From the NCBI GenBank assembly GCA_022496185.1, contig WTXG01000090.1, positions 62,001 to 126,000 on the forward strand: a stretch of 64,000 bases of DNA. The letters are read 5' to 3'. Of the stretch, positions 34,613 to 47,131 are shown piece after piece. A program made the position numbers and the translations under genes. Positions within the stretch are counted from its first letter, which is position 1, and the number at the start of each line of letters is the position of its first letter. Below the pieces are notes generated by a model. The model was not told where the DNA came from, searched no databases, and was given only the letters and a program-made list of their open reading frames with translations. The DNA is from Multifurca ochricompacta (Eukaryota; Basidiomycota; Agaricomycetes; Russulales; Russulaceae).

Positions 34613-36235
34613 TGAATATGAGGAGTAAGTATGGTGTTAGAGATGAGGCAGGAAGGTGAGTGTGGCAGCAACGTTGGGAACATGAGGCAATATGTTGAAC
34701 GCCGCACAAATGAATTAAATGAGCGCTTAAAGCGACTGACTGAATTCGAGAAAGCATTGAGAATCGCATGCATGCAAAAGTGTTGTTGGTTGGGATGCCA
34801 ACTGGCCCTTTGCAGACTTTCTTTTCCCCTTAGTTGGGTTTTTATCACGGCGGCCTCACCCACCAACCGCTTTGTTGTTCCCCTTATCAGAGGAGCAGAA
34901 GCAGAGCTCATGATCATCCGCGGCATTCATCACGTGCAGTTCCAGTTCAAGAAAGAAGCACGTGAATATCTCGTGACTCATGGCCCCATTTTGACATGCC
35001 TTCCTTGCCCCTTGCGCGCTAGGGTTGCGGAAAATATTCGAGGCCAATATTTTACTGGTAATTTACAGAGGGTCTGATGGGAAGGTGGTAATTTACTGTA
35101 ATTTACCGGTAAAAAATCCACGTGATACTTTCACGTGATGTTTTCAATATAATTCCATTTCCATCGAGAAGTCGTTGTCTAGGGGCTCTCCAAGAGCTTC
35201 TGGAGGGTTAGGAGCAGCCACAGAAATGTCACTTGATGGTTCATCAGAAAGAGCTGCTGCAAGACACTGAGATGACAGATCAATGGTTGGTGAGACCTCA
35301 AGAGAAAGTTCAGGATGGAACATCTCAAGATTCGGCTCATCCAACCAACTATCATCCTTATCACCATCCGGATTCTCATCCAGTTTGCCATCTGACTTTG
35401 AAAAGTGTTCTTGAGTCAAACTGAAGTGCAAGCTACAGAAGTACTGTCTTTAAATACTGTAAAGAGCATGCTGTGCTATGGTCATAAGGATTGTATCTTA
35501 ATCATAATAAACGAGTGGAATGTTAGTAAGTATATTACAATGCACCGGCAACACCGGTCACCTCCAGTCCGGCTTACCCTGATCCGTTCCTGGCTCAACA
35601 GCTCGCTTGTATATTTGGTTTAGTTAACTCATATATTAGTCACGTTGGCACGTGACCTGGTAAATTACTACTCCCACAGCGACCCAGTAAATTACCAGTA
35701 AATTACCGGTAAATTACCGGTAAATAATGGGTTCGTAAAAAGTACCTATTTTTTCCGCAACCCTATTGCGCGCCCCCTTGCCCATACGGTGACAGGTTCA
35801 TGGCCTGTCCATCTCTGGACGCAACTCGCATGCAATTTACAGTCCCTCCTGATGTGCACTGCCTAACTCTACGCAGACAATTGAAGTGGAGCAGCTGTTA
35901 AAACTCTTAGGATGACGAAGTATGGCACATGGCATGATATATGTGAGAGGAAAGGGAGCAGAAGCGTAATGGACATGAGAGCCACCATTACTAGAATTAT
36001 TTACTGGCCCATTATCCACAGCTTATAAACTCCCATTTTTCGCATTTTACTCAAGATGGCATTAACGCTGAAGGCTTAATAACGCTGGCGCGTACAACTT
36101 CACACGAACGGTATAGGTATTTCATTCATTTCATATATAGCACATGGAGAACCCTATATATGCTACACTCGCAGCAAGATAAAGTACATCAGAACTTACA
36201 ACCAACTCTCAAAAGTCATGGCAAACGTCAACACG
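34613..36235. other. Intergenic A3-B3 with a hAT-type insertion
   Basis: A3 5' region, the transposon at 35,020-35,765, and DNA downstream of B3. No cellular gene. Confidence 0.7.
35020..35765 (-). mobile_element. hAT-type non-autonomous element, family 1, copy 2 (746 bp)
   Basis: Ends TAGGGTTGCGG and CCGCAACCCTA, with an 8-bp target duplication TTGCGCGC (35012..35019 and 35766..35773). The empty site is seen at about 12,712. The right arm has tandem GTAAATTACCG units. A minus-strand ORF (35,144-35,431) encodes the family's acidic peptide (KLDENPDGDKDDSWLDE, then SVAAPNPPEALGEPLD). Between about 35,430 and 35,610 there is sequence like the 209-bp solo LTR at 16,797, in reverse, which copy 1 lacks. 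Confidence 0.85.
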
Positions 36236-39065
36236 CTACGCCTCAACCTTATCAGTAGTTTCAGAGAGTGAACCATGAATTCCATCAGGAGAACCAGATG
36301 AAACTTTATTTTCCTCCTCAGAAGCTGACATAGTTAACTGAAGTGGATAAACGGGTGCCTCGATTGGAGTGGGAACAATGTGGTTCTGAGAGTTGCCGTA
36401 CACTCCAACAACTGCTGGATCATTTTCTGTTCTGTCTGGGTCAGATGTAAATGCCTCTTGTTGAGCAGCGACGGAAAATGCGGTGGCCGAGTTTGAGGAA
36501 AGAGATATCTGTCCAGAAGGCATATGAGCAGATTGGATCACCGAAGAGTTTGAAGGTGTTCGCATGTTTGCACGAATTGTGTTGCTGGGAATAGAAACTG
36601 GGAAAGATAAAGGCGGTGTATCAGGGGTGAAGGAAGGAGGGATGCTGGTTCGTTCCTCAGTTTGTTGATGAACAATGGTGTCATTGGACATGGGACTAGA
36701 TGCGAGCGGAACGAGGGAGGGAGAGGCTGCCTGAGTGGAATGAAGTATCAAGTTGGTGGTCAAGGTACCAGCGATTCCTTGTATTACATTAGCGATGGGA
36801 GAATCCAAGGAAGTGCCATGAAGGTGGTGAGTTCCAATATTCATACCGGTGTCAAGAATGATTGGGTGGGATGATGTGTCTGCCGGGGTAAAGCGTTGCT
36901 GAACTGTCATCCCTTTGTCAGTTGAAGTATTGCCCATTAGGTGTGCATCGATTTGTTCTAGATTCTGATGATGCGAGGATGGTAGATCAGGATCAGGTGA
37001 GCCAGAAAGGGGGACAGGGGTGGGAACGGGGCCATGGTGATGTGGGATAGCGGCGGACAAGGTGTCGGAGGCGTGAGGAGTTGAACGGGAACGATGTTCT
37101 TCGTTGTTGCACAAAGGATATGAGGATAGAATAATGTCATTAGAACCAGTTGAGACAGCATCCAAGTCTGTGCCTTGATGTAAAGCGACGTAAAGATGTG
37201 GGATATGGTGAAGGATATCAAGGCAGTGATGTTTGGTGCGATCATCCTCAGAATTCCGCGCTTCTCGAACAATTTGATTCCGCAGATCACAGAAGTCATG
37301 TTGCAATTCAGGAAGTGCATTTTGTATATCAAATTTGGAAACTGATCGAAGAGTGGCTTCTGCCGTCCAAGGAGGATAGCCATTCTTTGAATGGAAATGA
37401 AGCATATGCCGAGTAATGTGGAGCAAATTGGCAAGGTATATACTATCTCCGTGCGCAAGGTAGTTTTCAACCTCCGATTTCGAGACACCCAATTGCTTAG
37501 TAACCAGTTTAAACCAAAGATCACCACGATCCTTTGATCCTGCTATGATCTTCGAAATCGCCAATTTCGAATAGTAAGCAACGAGCGGGTCATTGTAAGT
37601 AGCTCCATTCAGCAAGAGGCCAGACTCGACAGATCTAAAGAATCCATCTTGATTGCCCCAGAAAGCCAGGTCAACGGTGTCCTCACTGATAGGAAGGCAC
37701 TTGGGTTCTTGTCCCATGGCCACCTCGAATATGACGACCCGTCGCTGTTTGACGGACTCATCGACCAGGTTTGATGACCAAGTACGCTGCATTAGTCTAA
37801 TTAAAGATTTAGACATCTTCTTACTGTCTGCGGCATTGAAAGCTTGCTGAGGATTCTTGACAACCGTTGATCGGAAAAAGCCAGGGATGCCCGCAAAGAA
37901 CTGCTCCAGTTCATGGTCTTCATCAGAGCATTCAAGTGTCCACATCAACGCACGACCGTCAATCTCTGATGACAGCTTTAAAGCAGTTTGTTCCACCGTC
38001 TTCCCTAGACCATCTGAGAGCCAATCCGAACAGTACCCCAGGAGCCATTTCATCCGAAGGATCACAGACCTTCTCAAACATGTGAATGACCCAATGAGCA
38101 TGAGAATGACGAGGAATATAAAAGATATGGTAGCAAAAAGATAAAATGCCCATGACGAAAGTGGCGAATAAAAGGGACTATCAGGCCGAAAGATTGGCAT
38201 CAACGTGATGCATCCATATATCGCTGCGCAGAGCGCAACCCACCAAACAACCACTCTGAAGATTGTGTAGTCGGTATTGAATAGAAAGACGAGAAGGCCA
38301 GCGAAAAAGAGAAAAAGAGAAAGATGTAGAAGTGCTGGCAGGACATCAACTACCCATGGGAGGTGTAACTTGTCCACACCTTCAGCAAAGAATGTACGAA
38401 TCCGAGCTCGCTTGTGTGGTGCATATCGTGGCTGAGTAACTTTGATATATCGACGCGCCCATTGCTGTAGCAGTGTTGCCAGCAGTGCACAAGTAAGACT
38501 TATAACGAAGCTCAAGAACCACAGGGCATTAACCCAAACTGCATATTTCGGTGGAGAGAATGCCGGGGGACTAGCCAGAGTGAGAGGAGTAGGTGCTTGA
38601 GTTGTGTTGGCATTAGCAATGACTTGGTAAATACTCTGTAGGTAGAATGCCGACGTATCCTGGGAGTTTGGGCGGATGTCCTGGATGGACACGGCAAGTA
38701 ATGCTGCAACTCCAGCAGAGAATAGACCAGTCTGCGAGGCTTAAGGTGTGTCACATGGAGAGTGGTGATATGACTCACGAAAATCAGTATCCCATCAGCG
38801 TCCGCTGTCCAACGCTTTGCCATATTCTCGTCTTCGTCCTTTGCCAAATTAAGATACATGGAAAAAATTGGACCAGAGCTATCGGCAAAGGTGGACTCCC
38901 CTTCGACGCCTGATTTTGTGCTGGCGGAGGCGGGTAACCACCACGACCTATACATGTGGATAAACAAGCATAGGACGATATTGACTGGGGGGGTAACCTA
39001 CCTGTGTCAATCCTTTCCTCGGGTCCATTTTCGACATCATCCGCATGACTAGCATTTAGAGGCAT
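36236..39065 (-). pseudogene. DUF6535 membrane protein, group B copy 3 (B3), 1-nt deletion in exon 2
   Basis: Exons 39002..39065, 38779..38947 and 36236..38731. Exon 3 is open for 831 residues. Exon 2 is 169 nt rather than 170: one C of a C-run is missing near 38,900, so SKGESPF becomes SKGSPPL and a stop follows at 38,784. Otherwise the gene looks healthy, with an undamaged membrane domain and tail (ends SLSETTDKVEA). Translation from the Met of SMYLNLAKDEDEN would bypass the lesion and keep DUF6535. A homopolymer sequencing error is the main alternative. Confidence 0.65.
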
Positions 39066-39749
39066 TTATGAGAGAAGAAATTTAAGTATTTGGTAGGTCT
39101 TCACTACCAGGAGGTTAAAGAACAAGAGTACCGCATGTACACCTCCCCTTGAGGTCGATATAAATAACAAGCACCAACTTTGCATCGTGGTGGCCACGTG
39201 CACTGGTTAACTTGAACTAAAAGGTGTGGCCGAAATAATTCATCAAATTGGAAGGAGCACACGAAGTTTGTCAATGCGTACTACACCGTATGATGGCCCA
39301 CGAGTACGAGTGGGTGTACCAACAGACAGCTTCCAAGGCCCCGAGAGTGCTTCGGGGGTAGTCCCCGGGGCGTGATAATCGATATGTTGAGAGATGTAGA
39401 CCAGAACAGAGGAGAAAAGTAAATCGTATACTGACATTAGATACTGTTACTGTACCTTAGCATCAAGTTCATGTATACGCTGACTTTGAGGAGAAGGAAA
39501 GTTGTATAGTGACAAAAAATGGCCCTGTCTCTCAATAATTCCGAAGATATGGCAAAAGGATTTCCTGGTGATGGATGATAAGAAAGCGATAGATAATGTA
39601 GAGTTGCCTGAATATACAGAGATTCTGCTGTCTGATAAAGATGGAGGAGAGGAGTGAGTGTGAGTCGTAAGGTTACTAGTAGCTCGGGCCGGGCACTAGG
39701 CCCGACATTTCCGCTTTTGCCCACACCTTACTCGCATGCTCACCCACTT

Positions 39750-40185
39750 TCCTAGTCGAATGCCCCTTGTATGCCCAAGCGCGGGCAACATGGATGCTTA
39801 CCCCACAGGATCTGGACGACCTCACGGTACCTCAGATCTTCAACCAGTGGGGAGTCGTTGGCCACCTACTGGAGTTCTTGCAAGAGACGCGGGCTTTCTT
39901 TAAGCCCATCTCCTCGCGCCGACCCTGGGAGCCTGATTGAGTTTGTGTTTCGGCGGACTTGGCCTTAATGTGAGTTCTCTCTCTCTTCTTTCTTGAACGG
40001 TCTCTGTTTTAGACAGCCTCTCTACTGTACGTCTATACTTTGATTTTTCCTTCTGTGTTTTTCACCACATCCTTGTCAACTCTCCCTGCTGTTCGTAGTA
40101 CTAGTAGTTACATTTTACCCTGATGTAGCCGTGCGATTGGGCACCGTCCCGCAAGCGCGTCAATAAACTCGATTCCAAAAAAAAA
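39750..40185 (+). mobile_element. 5'-truncated LINE, second duplicated copy, without the nested LTR
   Basis: Same insertion as 16,601-17,167 (same target duplication GCTCACCCACTT). It retains the coding end: ..VECPLYAQARATWM, then DLTVPQIFNQWG, GHLLEFLQETRAFFKPISSR and a stop, followed by the 3' UTR and poly-A. The pattern CP-x-H/Y..R followed by LLEF..TRAFFKPI is shared with the LINE at 46,398, so both come from one LINE clade. Confidence 0.85.
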
Positions 40186-40662
40186 GCTCACCCACTTGTC
40201 ATTATTGTAAATACGTTCTTGGCTCCACATTATAGATTATTGATAATTTTTTGACCTTCTGAGAACGGGGGAATAACGACAGTCTTGGTCTCATACTTAT
40301 TGAGACGGGCCATTAGCGACCGGCTCCTGGGTGGACTCAATCTTATGATTGTGATAAGATAAGATAATCCAAAGTGTGGATCTTGTCAATTAAATAGTCA
40401 GAGTTCTCTCCTTATTTTCATCGTCTTTTAGTAGTATATAAGGACTCTGTTCTGTACGCGTTCACTTCATTTTTGATCACAATAACTGAACTGAATTTTC
40501 ATTCGTTTTAGATTATCTTTACCATATTTAGCTAACGCGTAGTAAGTGGCTAAACCCTTTTTACCCCTGCACGTTCAACATACGCGTAACAGTTACCCTC
40601 AATGGCCCACAGAGAAGCTTTCAATCTCATCATGTTATTCCTCCACTTAATAAATATCTCAT

Positions 40663-41096
40663 TGGGATGATTATGGACACAAAAGAAGACAAGTGGAGAC
40701 ACGCAAGTGGATTTAGAGGTGGAAGTGAAGCAAGACTCTGGTTTGATACAAGCGAAACTAATAGGTTTTCTATACAGTTTATGCAATAGGAGTCAAATAG
40801 GAGACATAATACAAAGGAGTCGAAGCAGAAAGCCAAAAGCACTAGGGGTTCATACAATGTAAACTACAAGTCCTTTAGAATGAAATGTAACGCGTGCGAT
40901 GCTGAGTAAAAGGAGGTGCGCAATAGAATGATTAACTGTAACAGATTTAAGTCGCGCTTGAATAAAATATAACCGGAATAACGAAATGGAAAGGTAAAAT
41001 GCATTAACTCTTCCGAACATGAAACCATAGAATTTTGAGTGGTGTCCAAAGAATTAAGCTTGTCCGATTTGCACGTCTTGAGATCCAGATCCATCA
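40663..41096. mobile_element. 434-bp solo LTR
   Basis: Starts TGGGATGATTATGG, ends GATCCAGATCCATCA (TG...CA), with 5-bp target duplication CTCAT (40658..40662 and 41097..41101). Empty sites are at about 17,643 and 5,935. No internal coding region; the LTR is unrelated to the 209-bp one. It arose after the 23-kb duplication, or was lost from the other units. Confidence 0.8.
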
Positions 41097-41687
41097 CTCA
41101 TGCCCTTCTTGCAAAATTGCACGACGTGAATAATCGGTTACAATGCTAAGCCCATGGAAAAAATTGACTTATCTGGCACCAGGACCTTTGCAATCCAAAA
41201 ATCCCACATGCGCCAAGAGTTAGATGAAGTGAGCATATCTTGTTGAGAAGCTGGAGAAAACGCAGAGTGCCGGGTTTGGGAAAACAAATATTTATCATAA
41301 AGGTATATATGGACGAATTGGACTAGAAAGGACTCGGACGCGTGTCCCCCCTGGATGGGCCGCTGGGAAGAGGATTCGTTAAGGATGGGGGTGGCATCCA
41401 TGTAAGGTACAGTAGCAGTAAAAAATACAATAGAAGGACGACGAGCCGGTCCCGGGCACGTTGCAAGGAGACGTTTCTGCCAAAGAACGGGGTAGAGGCG
41501 AGAGGAGCGAGGCTGCCTCAGCGGAAGACAATGACCTCCATAATTCACAAAAAATAACCAGGGTGATAAAATGGGATATTGCGCTGGCTGGGGTAAACTG
41601 TCCCAATATCGGGCACACGAGGTCTCGTTGATTGAGTCTGGATTTCGTGGATGCGAGGATGATCAGGTGTGCTAGATGTGGTGATAA

Positions 41688-43768
41688 TTAAAGTGGGGTG
41701 ACGACAGCATGAGACGGGTTAGAGGCAGTATGTGTGATCTCTCTTGATGGGCCGGCGACAGCCTCTTCAACATGACTAGTCGAATCTGACCGATGCCCAG
41801 GGATGTTACACAAAGGATAAGAGGATATCTTCGAAAGAATGTCGTCATTGCCTTTAGTAGAGCCAGAAAAAGCTGTTGGAGCAGCATCAGTACCATTGTG
41901 CAAACCAATGTAGACATGACGAATAGGTCGCAGGATATCGACAAGGTAATAGCGGCCGTGACGATCCTCGGTATCCGTCGCTTCTCGAATAATTTGATTC
42001 CACAGATCACAGAATTCGTGTTGCAGTGCAGGAACTGTATCTTGTACGTTAAATCGGGAAACCAATAGGAGAGTGGCTTCTGCGGCCCAGTGAAGGTAAC
42101 CACTCTCCGAACGGAAGCGAACGATGTTCCGAGTTATGTGGATCAAATTCGCAAGAGACATACTATCGCCGTGCGCAAGGTAATTCTCTATTACTCGTCT
42201 TGAGATACCTAATTGGTCGGTCGCGAGTTCGAACCAACGCTCGTCGTGTTTTTGCGATCTTGCTATAATCTTGGAAATTGCCCATTTCGAATAGCGAGCA
42301 GTGGTCGGGTTATCGTAAGTGGCTCTCTTCAAGAAGAGTCCAAACTCAACGGAGCGGGAAAGCCCGTATTGGTCGTTCCCGAAAGCGAGGTTAACGGTGT
42401 CCCAATTGATAGGAACGCCTGAAGGTGCCACACCCATGGCCTCCTCATATATGACAAACCGCCGTTGTTTCACAGACTCATGTACTAAATTTGATGACCA
42501 AGTACGCTGCATGAGTCCAAATAAGGTTCTAAACATCTTCTCGTGGTCTGAGGAATTAAAGGCTTGCCGAGGATTCTTCACAACTGTTGATCGGAAAAAG
42601 CCAGGGATGCCCGCAAAGAATTGCTCCAGTTCATGGTCTTCATCAGAACATTCCAGTGTCCACATTAACGCACGACCGTCGATCTTCGATGACAGGTTCA
42701 GAGCAGTTCTCTCCACTGTCTTCCCCATACCATCTGAAAGCCACCCAAAACAGTACCGTACAAACTCACGAATGGGATCCACGACGGAATCGCTGAGATG
42801 AGCAAGCATGCCAGCTATCACGACGGTGGCACTGAATACAAGCAAGATGCTGGCCAAAAGGAAACATGCTGGCGACGAAAGTGGTGAATAGTACGGGCTA
42901 TCAGGCCGAAAGATTGGCATCAGGGTGATGCATCCGTAGAACGCTCCACATAGCCCGACCCACCAAACCACGGCAATGAAAATAGTATGGTTGGTATTGA
43001 ATAGAAAGATGAGAAGGCCAGCGAAGAAGAGAGAAAGGGAAAGATGTAGAAGTGCTGGAAGTGCATCAACTGCCCATGGGAGGTGTAACTTGTCCACACC
43101 TTCAGCAAAGAATGTACGAATCCGAGCTCGCTTGTGTGGTGCATATCGTGGCTGAGTAACCTTGATATATCGACGCGCCCATTGCTGTAGTAGTGTTGCC
43201 AGCAGTGCACAAGTAAGACTTATCACGAAGCTCAAGAACCACAGGGCGTTAACCCAAACTGCATATTTCGGTGGAGAGAATGCCGGCGGATTAACCAGAA
43301 TGGGAGGAGTATGTGCTTGAGTTGTGCTGGCATTGGAAATGACTTGGTAGATACTCTGTAAGTAGAATGCAGAGGTATCCTGGGAATTTGGGCGGATGTC
43401 CTGGATGGACACGGCAAGTAATGCTGCAACTCCGGCAGAGAATAGACCAGTCTGCGAGGCTTAAGGTGTGTCACACGGAGAGTGGTAATGTGACTCACGA
43501 AAACGAGGATCCCATCTGCATCGGCTTTCCAACTCTCTGCCGCTTTCTCGTCTTGTTCTTTTGCAAGATTTAGATACATGCTAAATGTTGGTCCAGAGCT
43601 ATCGGCAAAGGTGGACTCCCTCATCGATGTCTGATTTTGTGCTGGGTAATGACGGTGGCCTGTACAAGGTAGGCGAACTTGAGATTATGTTTGACTGGAA
43701 GATAACATACCTGGGTCATTCCCTTCCTCCGGTACATACTCGGGACCAAACGTTTGGTGTTGAGACAT
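41688..43768 (-). CDS. DUF6535 membrane protein, group C copy 4 (C4), 660 aa, intact
   Basis: Exons 43711..43768, 43499..43659 and 41688..43451; introns of 51 and 47 nt. Nearly identical to C2; differences are scattered (CGAFYGCITLMPIF for CGALYG, AHGDSMSLANLI for GHGDSMFLANLI, NVQDTVPALQH). The linker before segment 2 reads ASTTQAHTPPILVNPPAF, matching B2. Membrane blocks, DEDHELEQFFAGIPGFF and SYPLCNIPGHR are all present. Function unknown. Confidence 0.9.
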
Positions 43769-44549
43769 TGAGGGTTGCGTGGGGGTATGGCAGGTAACAG
43801 GTCACTCTCACTTCTCGCTTATAGAAGACGCCACGGAGGCACGTGAACCACTCAAGCGCCCATCTACACTTCAGTTCGGATTCAGGTATTTATGATCACT
43901 CCAGTAGACCCATTCGCAGTCATAGTAATATGATCTTAAGATATTCAGTCAGCCAGTCAACTTGTAGCTGTCGTCATATTTATGCGCCTTTTCCTAACAG
44001 GCCGATAGCAACCGGGTTAATCGGAAAGCGGACAGCCGGGTTTCAGGGTGATCGTGATAAACAAGTAACTGACTCAGAGATTTCATCCATTCCCCCGGGG
44101 CAAGAGAACAATTCATCGGAGTGTACTCCATGTCACAATTGCTAACAAGTCGCCGAGCATGGGTGCAATCGAAAATATCGGTCATCTTTCTGATCCACTA
44201 GCGCTTTACTGATATACACTCATAACGGGAAAAAGGTGAAGGATCTGTGGTCGTGTGAGGGAAAAGATGGTCTTTATTGATATAGATGATTTCATGAAAA
44301 GTGGTTGGAGAAAAGGCAGCGAAGGAAGGGAGATACCTGGAAGGTATACATTTGGAAGGCGAATCAGATACGACGGAGGGGAAAACCATTCTCATTTCTA
44401 CTTTGAAGTGACGGAGTTCCTAAGACGTGAGGCTTAACACACTGAAAGAAACAGGAAAATACAAAGTCCACGGAACAGTGGGAAGGTACGGGCCTTCGAA
44501 TCTTATCGACAGTGATGTGAGACTTGAGTTGAGATAGCGTTGATTCACT
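43769..44549. other. Intergenic C4-A'2 spacer
   Basis: Near-identical to 20,318-21,098. No supported gene. Confidence 0.6.
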
Positions 44550-46113
44550 TTAATGGGTTCCGCAGCCAGGCACATGGCACATTAGGATTGGGAGTGAATA
44601 GGAATAAGAGGACAGTCGAGAGTTTGTGTTGTTCAGAGCCAGATTCGAGACAGGTGAGAGCAGCCCACAAGCCAAAGTGGGAGGAGGGGCAGCGGCTGTA
44701 GCACCATCATGTTGGAGAGTAGGAGGAATCAATAGTTTTTCCGTAGAGCCAGCAATAACCTCTGGAATCCGGGACATCAAATCCGAAATAACACGGCGAT
44801 GGCTTTTGATGTTGCACAAAGGATACGAGGACAATAAAAGTAGAACCACGTTTTCGTCAGCGGCGGAGGCGGAGAACGCAGTCGGGGTAGCATCTGTTCC
44901 TTCGTGTAGATCGATGTACGCATCCCGCATATGTCTGAGGACGAATATGGCAGCCGATCGAACGCGATCCTCCTTTGCATTTTGTGCCTCGAGCACAACT
45001 TCATTCCAAAGTGAGCAGAAGTCGTGTTGAAGACTTGGAAAAGTATTGTGTATGTTGAATTTAAGAACGGATTTGAGTGCCATTGAGCGCCCGCCCGCAC
45101 CGACGGTCCAGGTCCAACCATGGTTGGAATAATCATGAACCGTGCGCCTAGATATGTCGATTAAGCAGGCAAGGATCACGCTATCCCCGTGCGCAATGTA
45201 GCTCTAGAGAACCGCTTTCGAGATCCCGAGCTGGTCAATGGCGAGTTCGAACCAGTGATCATTGCATTCTTTTGCGCTTCCTAAGATCACCAAGATAACG
45301 CAACTCGCATGATATACAACGAACATGCCATAGTAATCAATCCTCATTAGAAAGAGCCCGAATTCAACCGACTTGAGAAGACCATTCCACTCTCTGTAGA
45401 CAGTGCATTGGAGGACGGCCCAATTGATAGGAAGTGATGCCACATTCATTGCCTTCGTGAAAATGACGATCCGCCGTTGCTTCACTGACTCAGTCACCAA
45501 ACTCGATGTCAGTGTACGATGCATTAACCTTAACCCAATCAATGCCTGTGACATTGCCTCTCCATTTGGTGCCTTGAACGCTTCCAGGGAATCCGGGATA
45601 AGTGATGAGCTGCAAAAGCCGGGAATGCTTGCAAAGAACTGCTCTAATTCGTGGTCCTCATCCAACGACTCCAGTGTCCATATTAAGGCTCGACCATCGA
45701 TCTCCGAGAAAGCTTTTAAGCTGATTCTTCCGCCGCCTTCCCTGTGCCGTATAGACACCATCGACTATAACGGTCCTTCAAGTCGCCAAGGCGATCCCAA
45801 GTTGCATGGCTGAAGTAATTCCAAGATGCGAACCACCTGAAAATTTAGAAGACAACAAGTAGCGTGCCTGCATAAAGGAACCAGCGTAATATGGGCTATC
45901 ATGCTGAAAGAGCGGCATTAGTGTGACACATACGTATAACGGGAAAGGTGAATCAGTGTGGGCAACGCTTCAACCGCCCAAGACAGGTGCAACTTGTCGA
46001 CGCCTTCTGCAAAGAATGCACGAATACAAGCTTGTTTATGTGGACTGTAACATGGCTGGGTGACCTTCACATATCGACGTGCCCACTGCTGTAATAATGT
46101 CGCTAGCATGGCG
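44550..46113 (-). pseudogene. DUF6535 group A relic (A'2)
   Basis: Duplicate of A'1 with the same TAG (VL-stop near 45,205) and the same missing base in SEIDGRAL. It has additionally lost about 100 nt near 45,940, deleting FLFFAGL-NHTVFKVV and adjoining sequence. Open segments: 44,550-45,179 and 45,204-45,761. It is truncated at the same point as A'1, next to the TIR element. Confidence 0.85.
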
Positions 46114-46397
46114 TGGTGTAAGGCTTTGTGTAAGAGCACATTGTGACGCATCACATAATGTACATATGATATGTAACGCACCTCACTTCTCCTGAGCCCG
46201 CCTCAAAGCTATTTGAGTCGTGTATTTCAGTTTGGGGTGTTTGACAGCAGGAAACCATTTTTTTAGTATGTAGAATAAAATATGCAATGTATTATGTGTT
46301 GGAATTGTTGGAATAGCAGCACGCACAGAAAGGTACCGGAGATGGTGGGCCGGACTAACAACTACTATACGACTCTTACATTCACATTCCAATATGC

Positions 46398-46886
46398 ACT
46401 GCGACGGTGTCACCCCCGCGACGTTTGCACACGTTGCCTTAGACTGTCCACTACACGCCCAAGTTCGGACGGAGTGCGACATGGACCCCGGCTCGTTGTT
46501 CGACGAGCTTACCTGGCCGCAGATCTTCAACAATCGCGCCAGAGTCACCCAGCTCCTGGAATTCATCCAGGCTTCGAGGGCTTTCTTCAAGCCCATCAAC
46601 GCCCGCAGGCCCCGCGAACCCCCTTGAAGGGGGTCTCTCTGGACTTGGACTTAGTAAGACTTTTCTTTACTTTGAACGGTCTCTTTCCTGGACGGCCTCT
46701 CCACGTACCTTTTCCCTTAGCTTTTTCTCTTTGAGTTTTGCGCCTAGCATGTCCCAGTAGACACGGCATCTCCATGTACATTCTCACAGTAGTTACATTG
46801 TACCCTGATGTAGCCGCGCGATTGGGCGGAGTCCCGCAAGCGCGTCAATAAAGTCGAGTTCAAAAAAAAAAAAAAAAAAAAAAAAA
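46398..46886 (+). mobile_element. 5'-truncated LINE (489 bp) inside the TIR element
   Basis: Target duplication CATTCCAATATGC on both sides (46385..46397 and 46887..46899); the empty site is at about 23,617. It encodes the end of ORF2: TPATFAHVALDCPLHAQVR, later LTWPQIFNNRA and LLEFIQASRAFFKPI, then stop at about 46,627. 3' UTR with GATGTAGCCGCGCGATTGGG and a long A-run. Related to, but clearly diverged from, the LINE at 39,750. Confidence 0.9.
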
Positions 46887-47131
46887 CATTCCAATATGCG
46901 TATAAGATAGACTACTGCATTGTGTTTAGAACCTCAGTCTTCTACTACAAAGACTGAGGTTAGTACCATTCTCACTCGTAGCTACAGCATTCGTTAACTG
47001 ACTCTATTACTGTAGCTATTCGCTATACAGGTACTAGTTACTCAATATAGTCTTCTACTACAAAGACTGAGCTATTCGCTATACAGTCTCCTACAGGAAT
47101 AGCAGCCACAGCATGGATAGATAATTTGAGG

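Larger units (their letters stand above)
39066..41687. other. Intergenic B3-C4 with LINE tail and solo LTR
   Basis: Equivalent of 15,917-18,238. Holds the LINE end at 39,750-40,185 and a 434-bp solo LTR at 40,663-41,096 that neither other unit has. No cellular gene. Confidence 0.7.

Noticed and set aside
38784..39065. 93-codon ORF starting at the B3 ATG as a separate small gene
   Set aside because: It is the frameshifted read-through of B3 exon 1, intron and exon 2.
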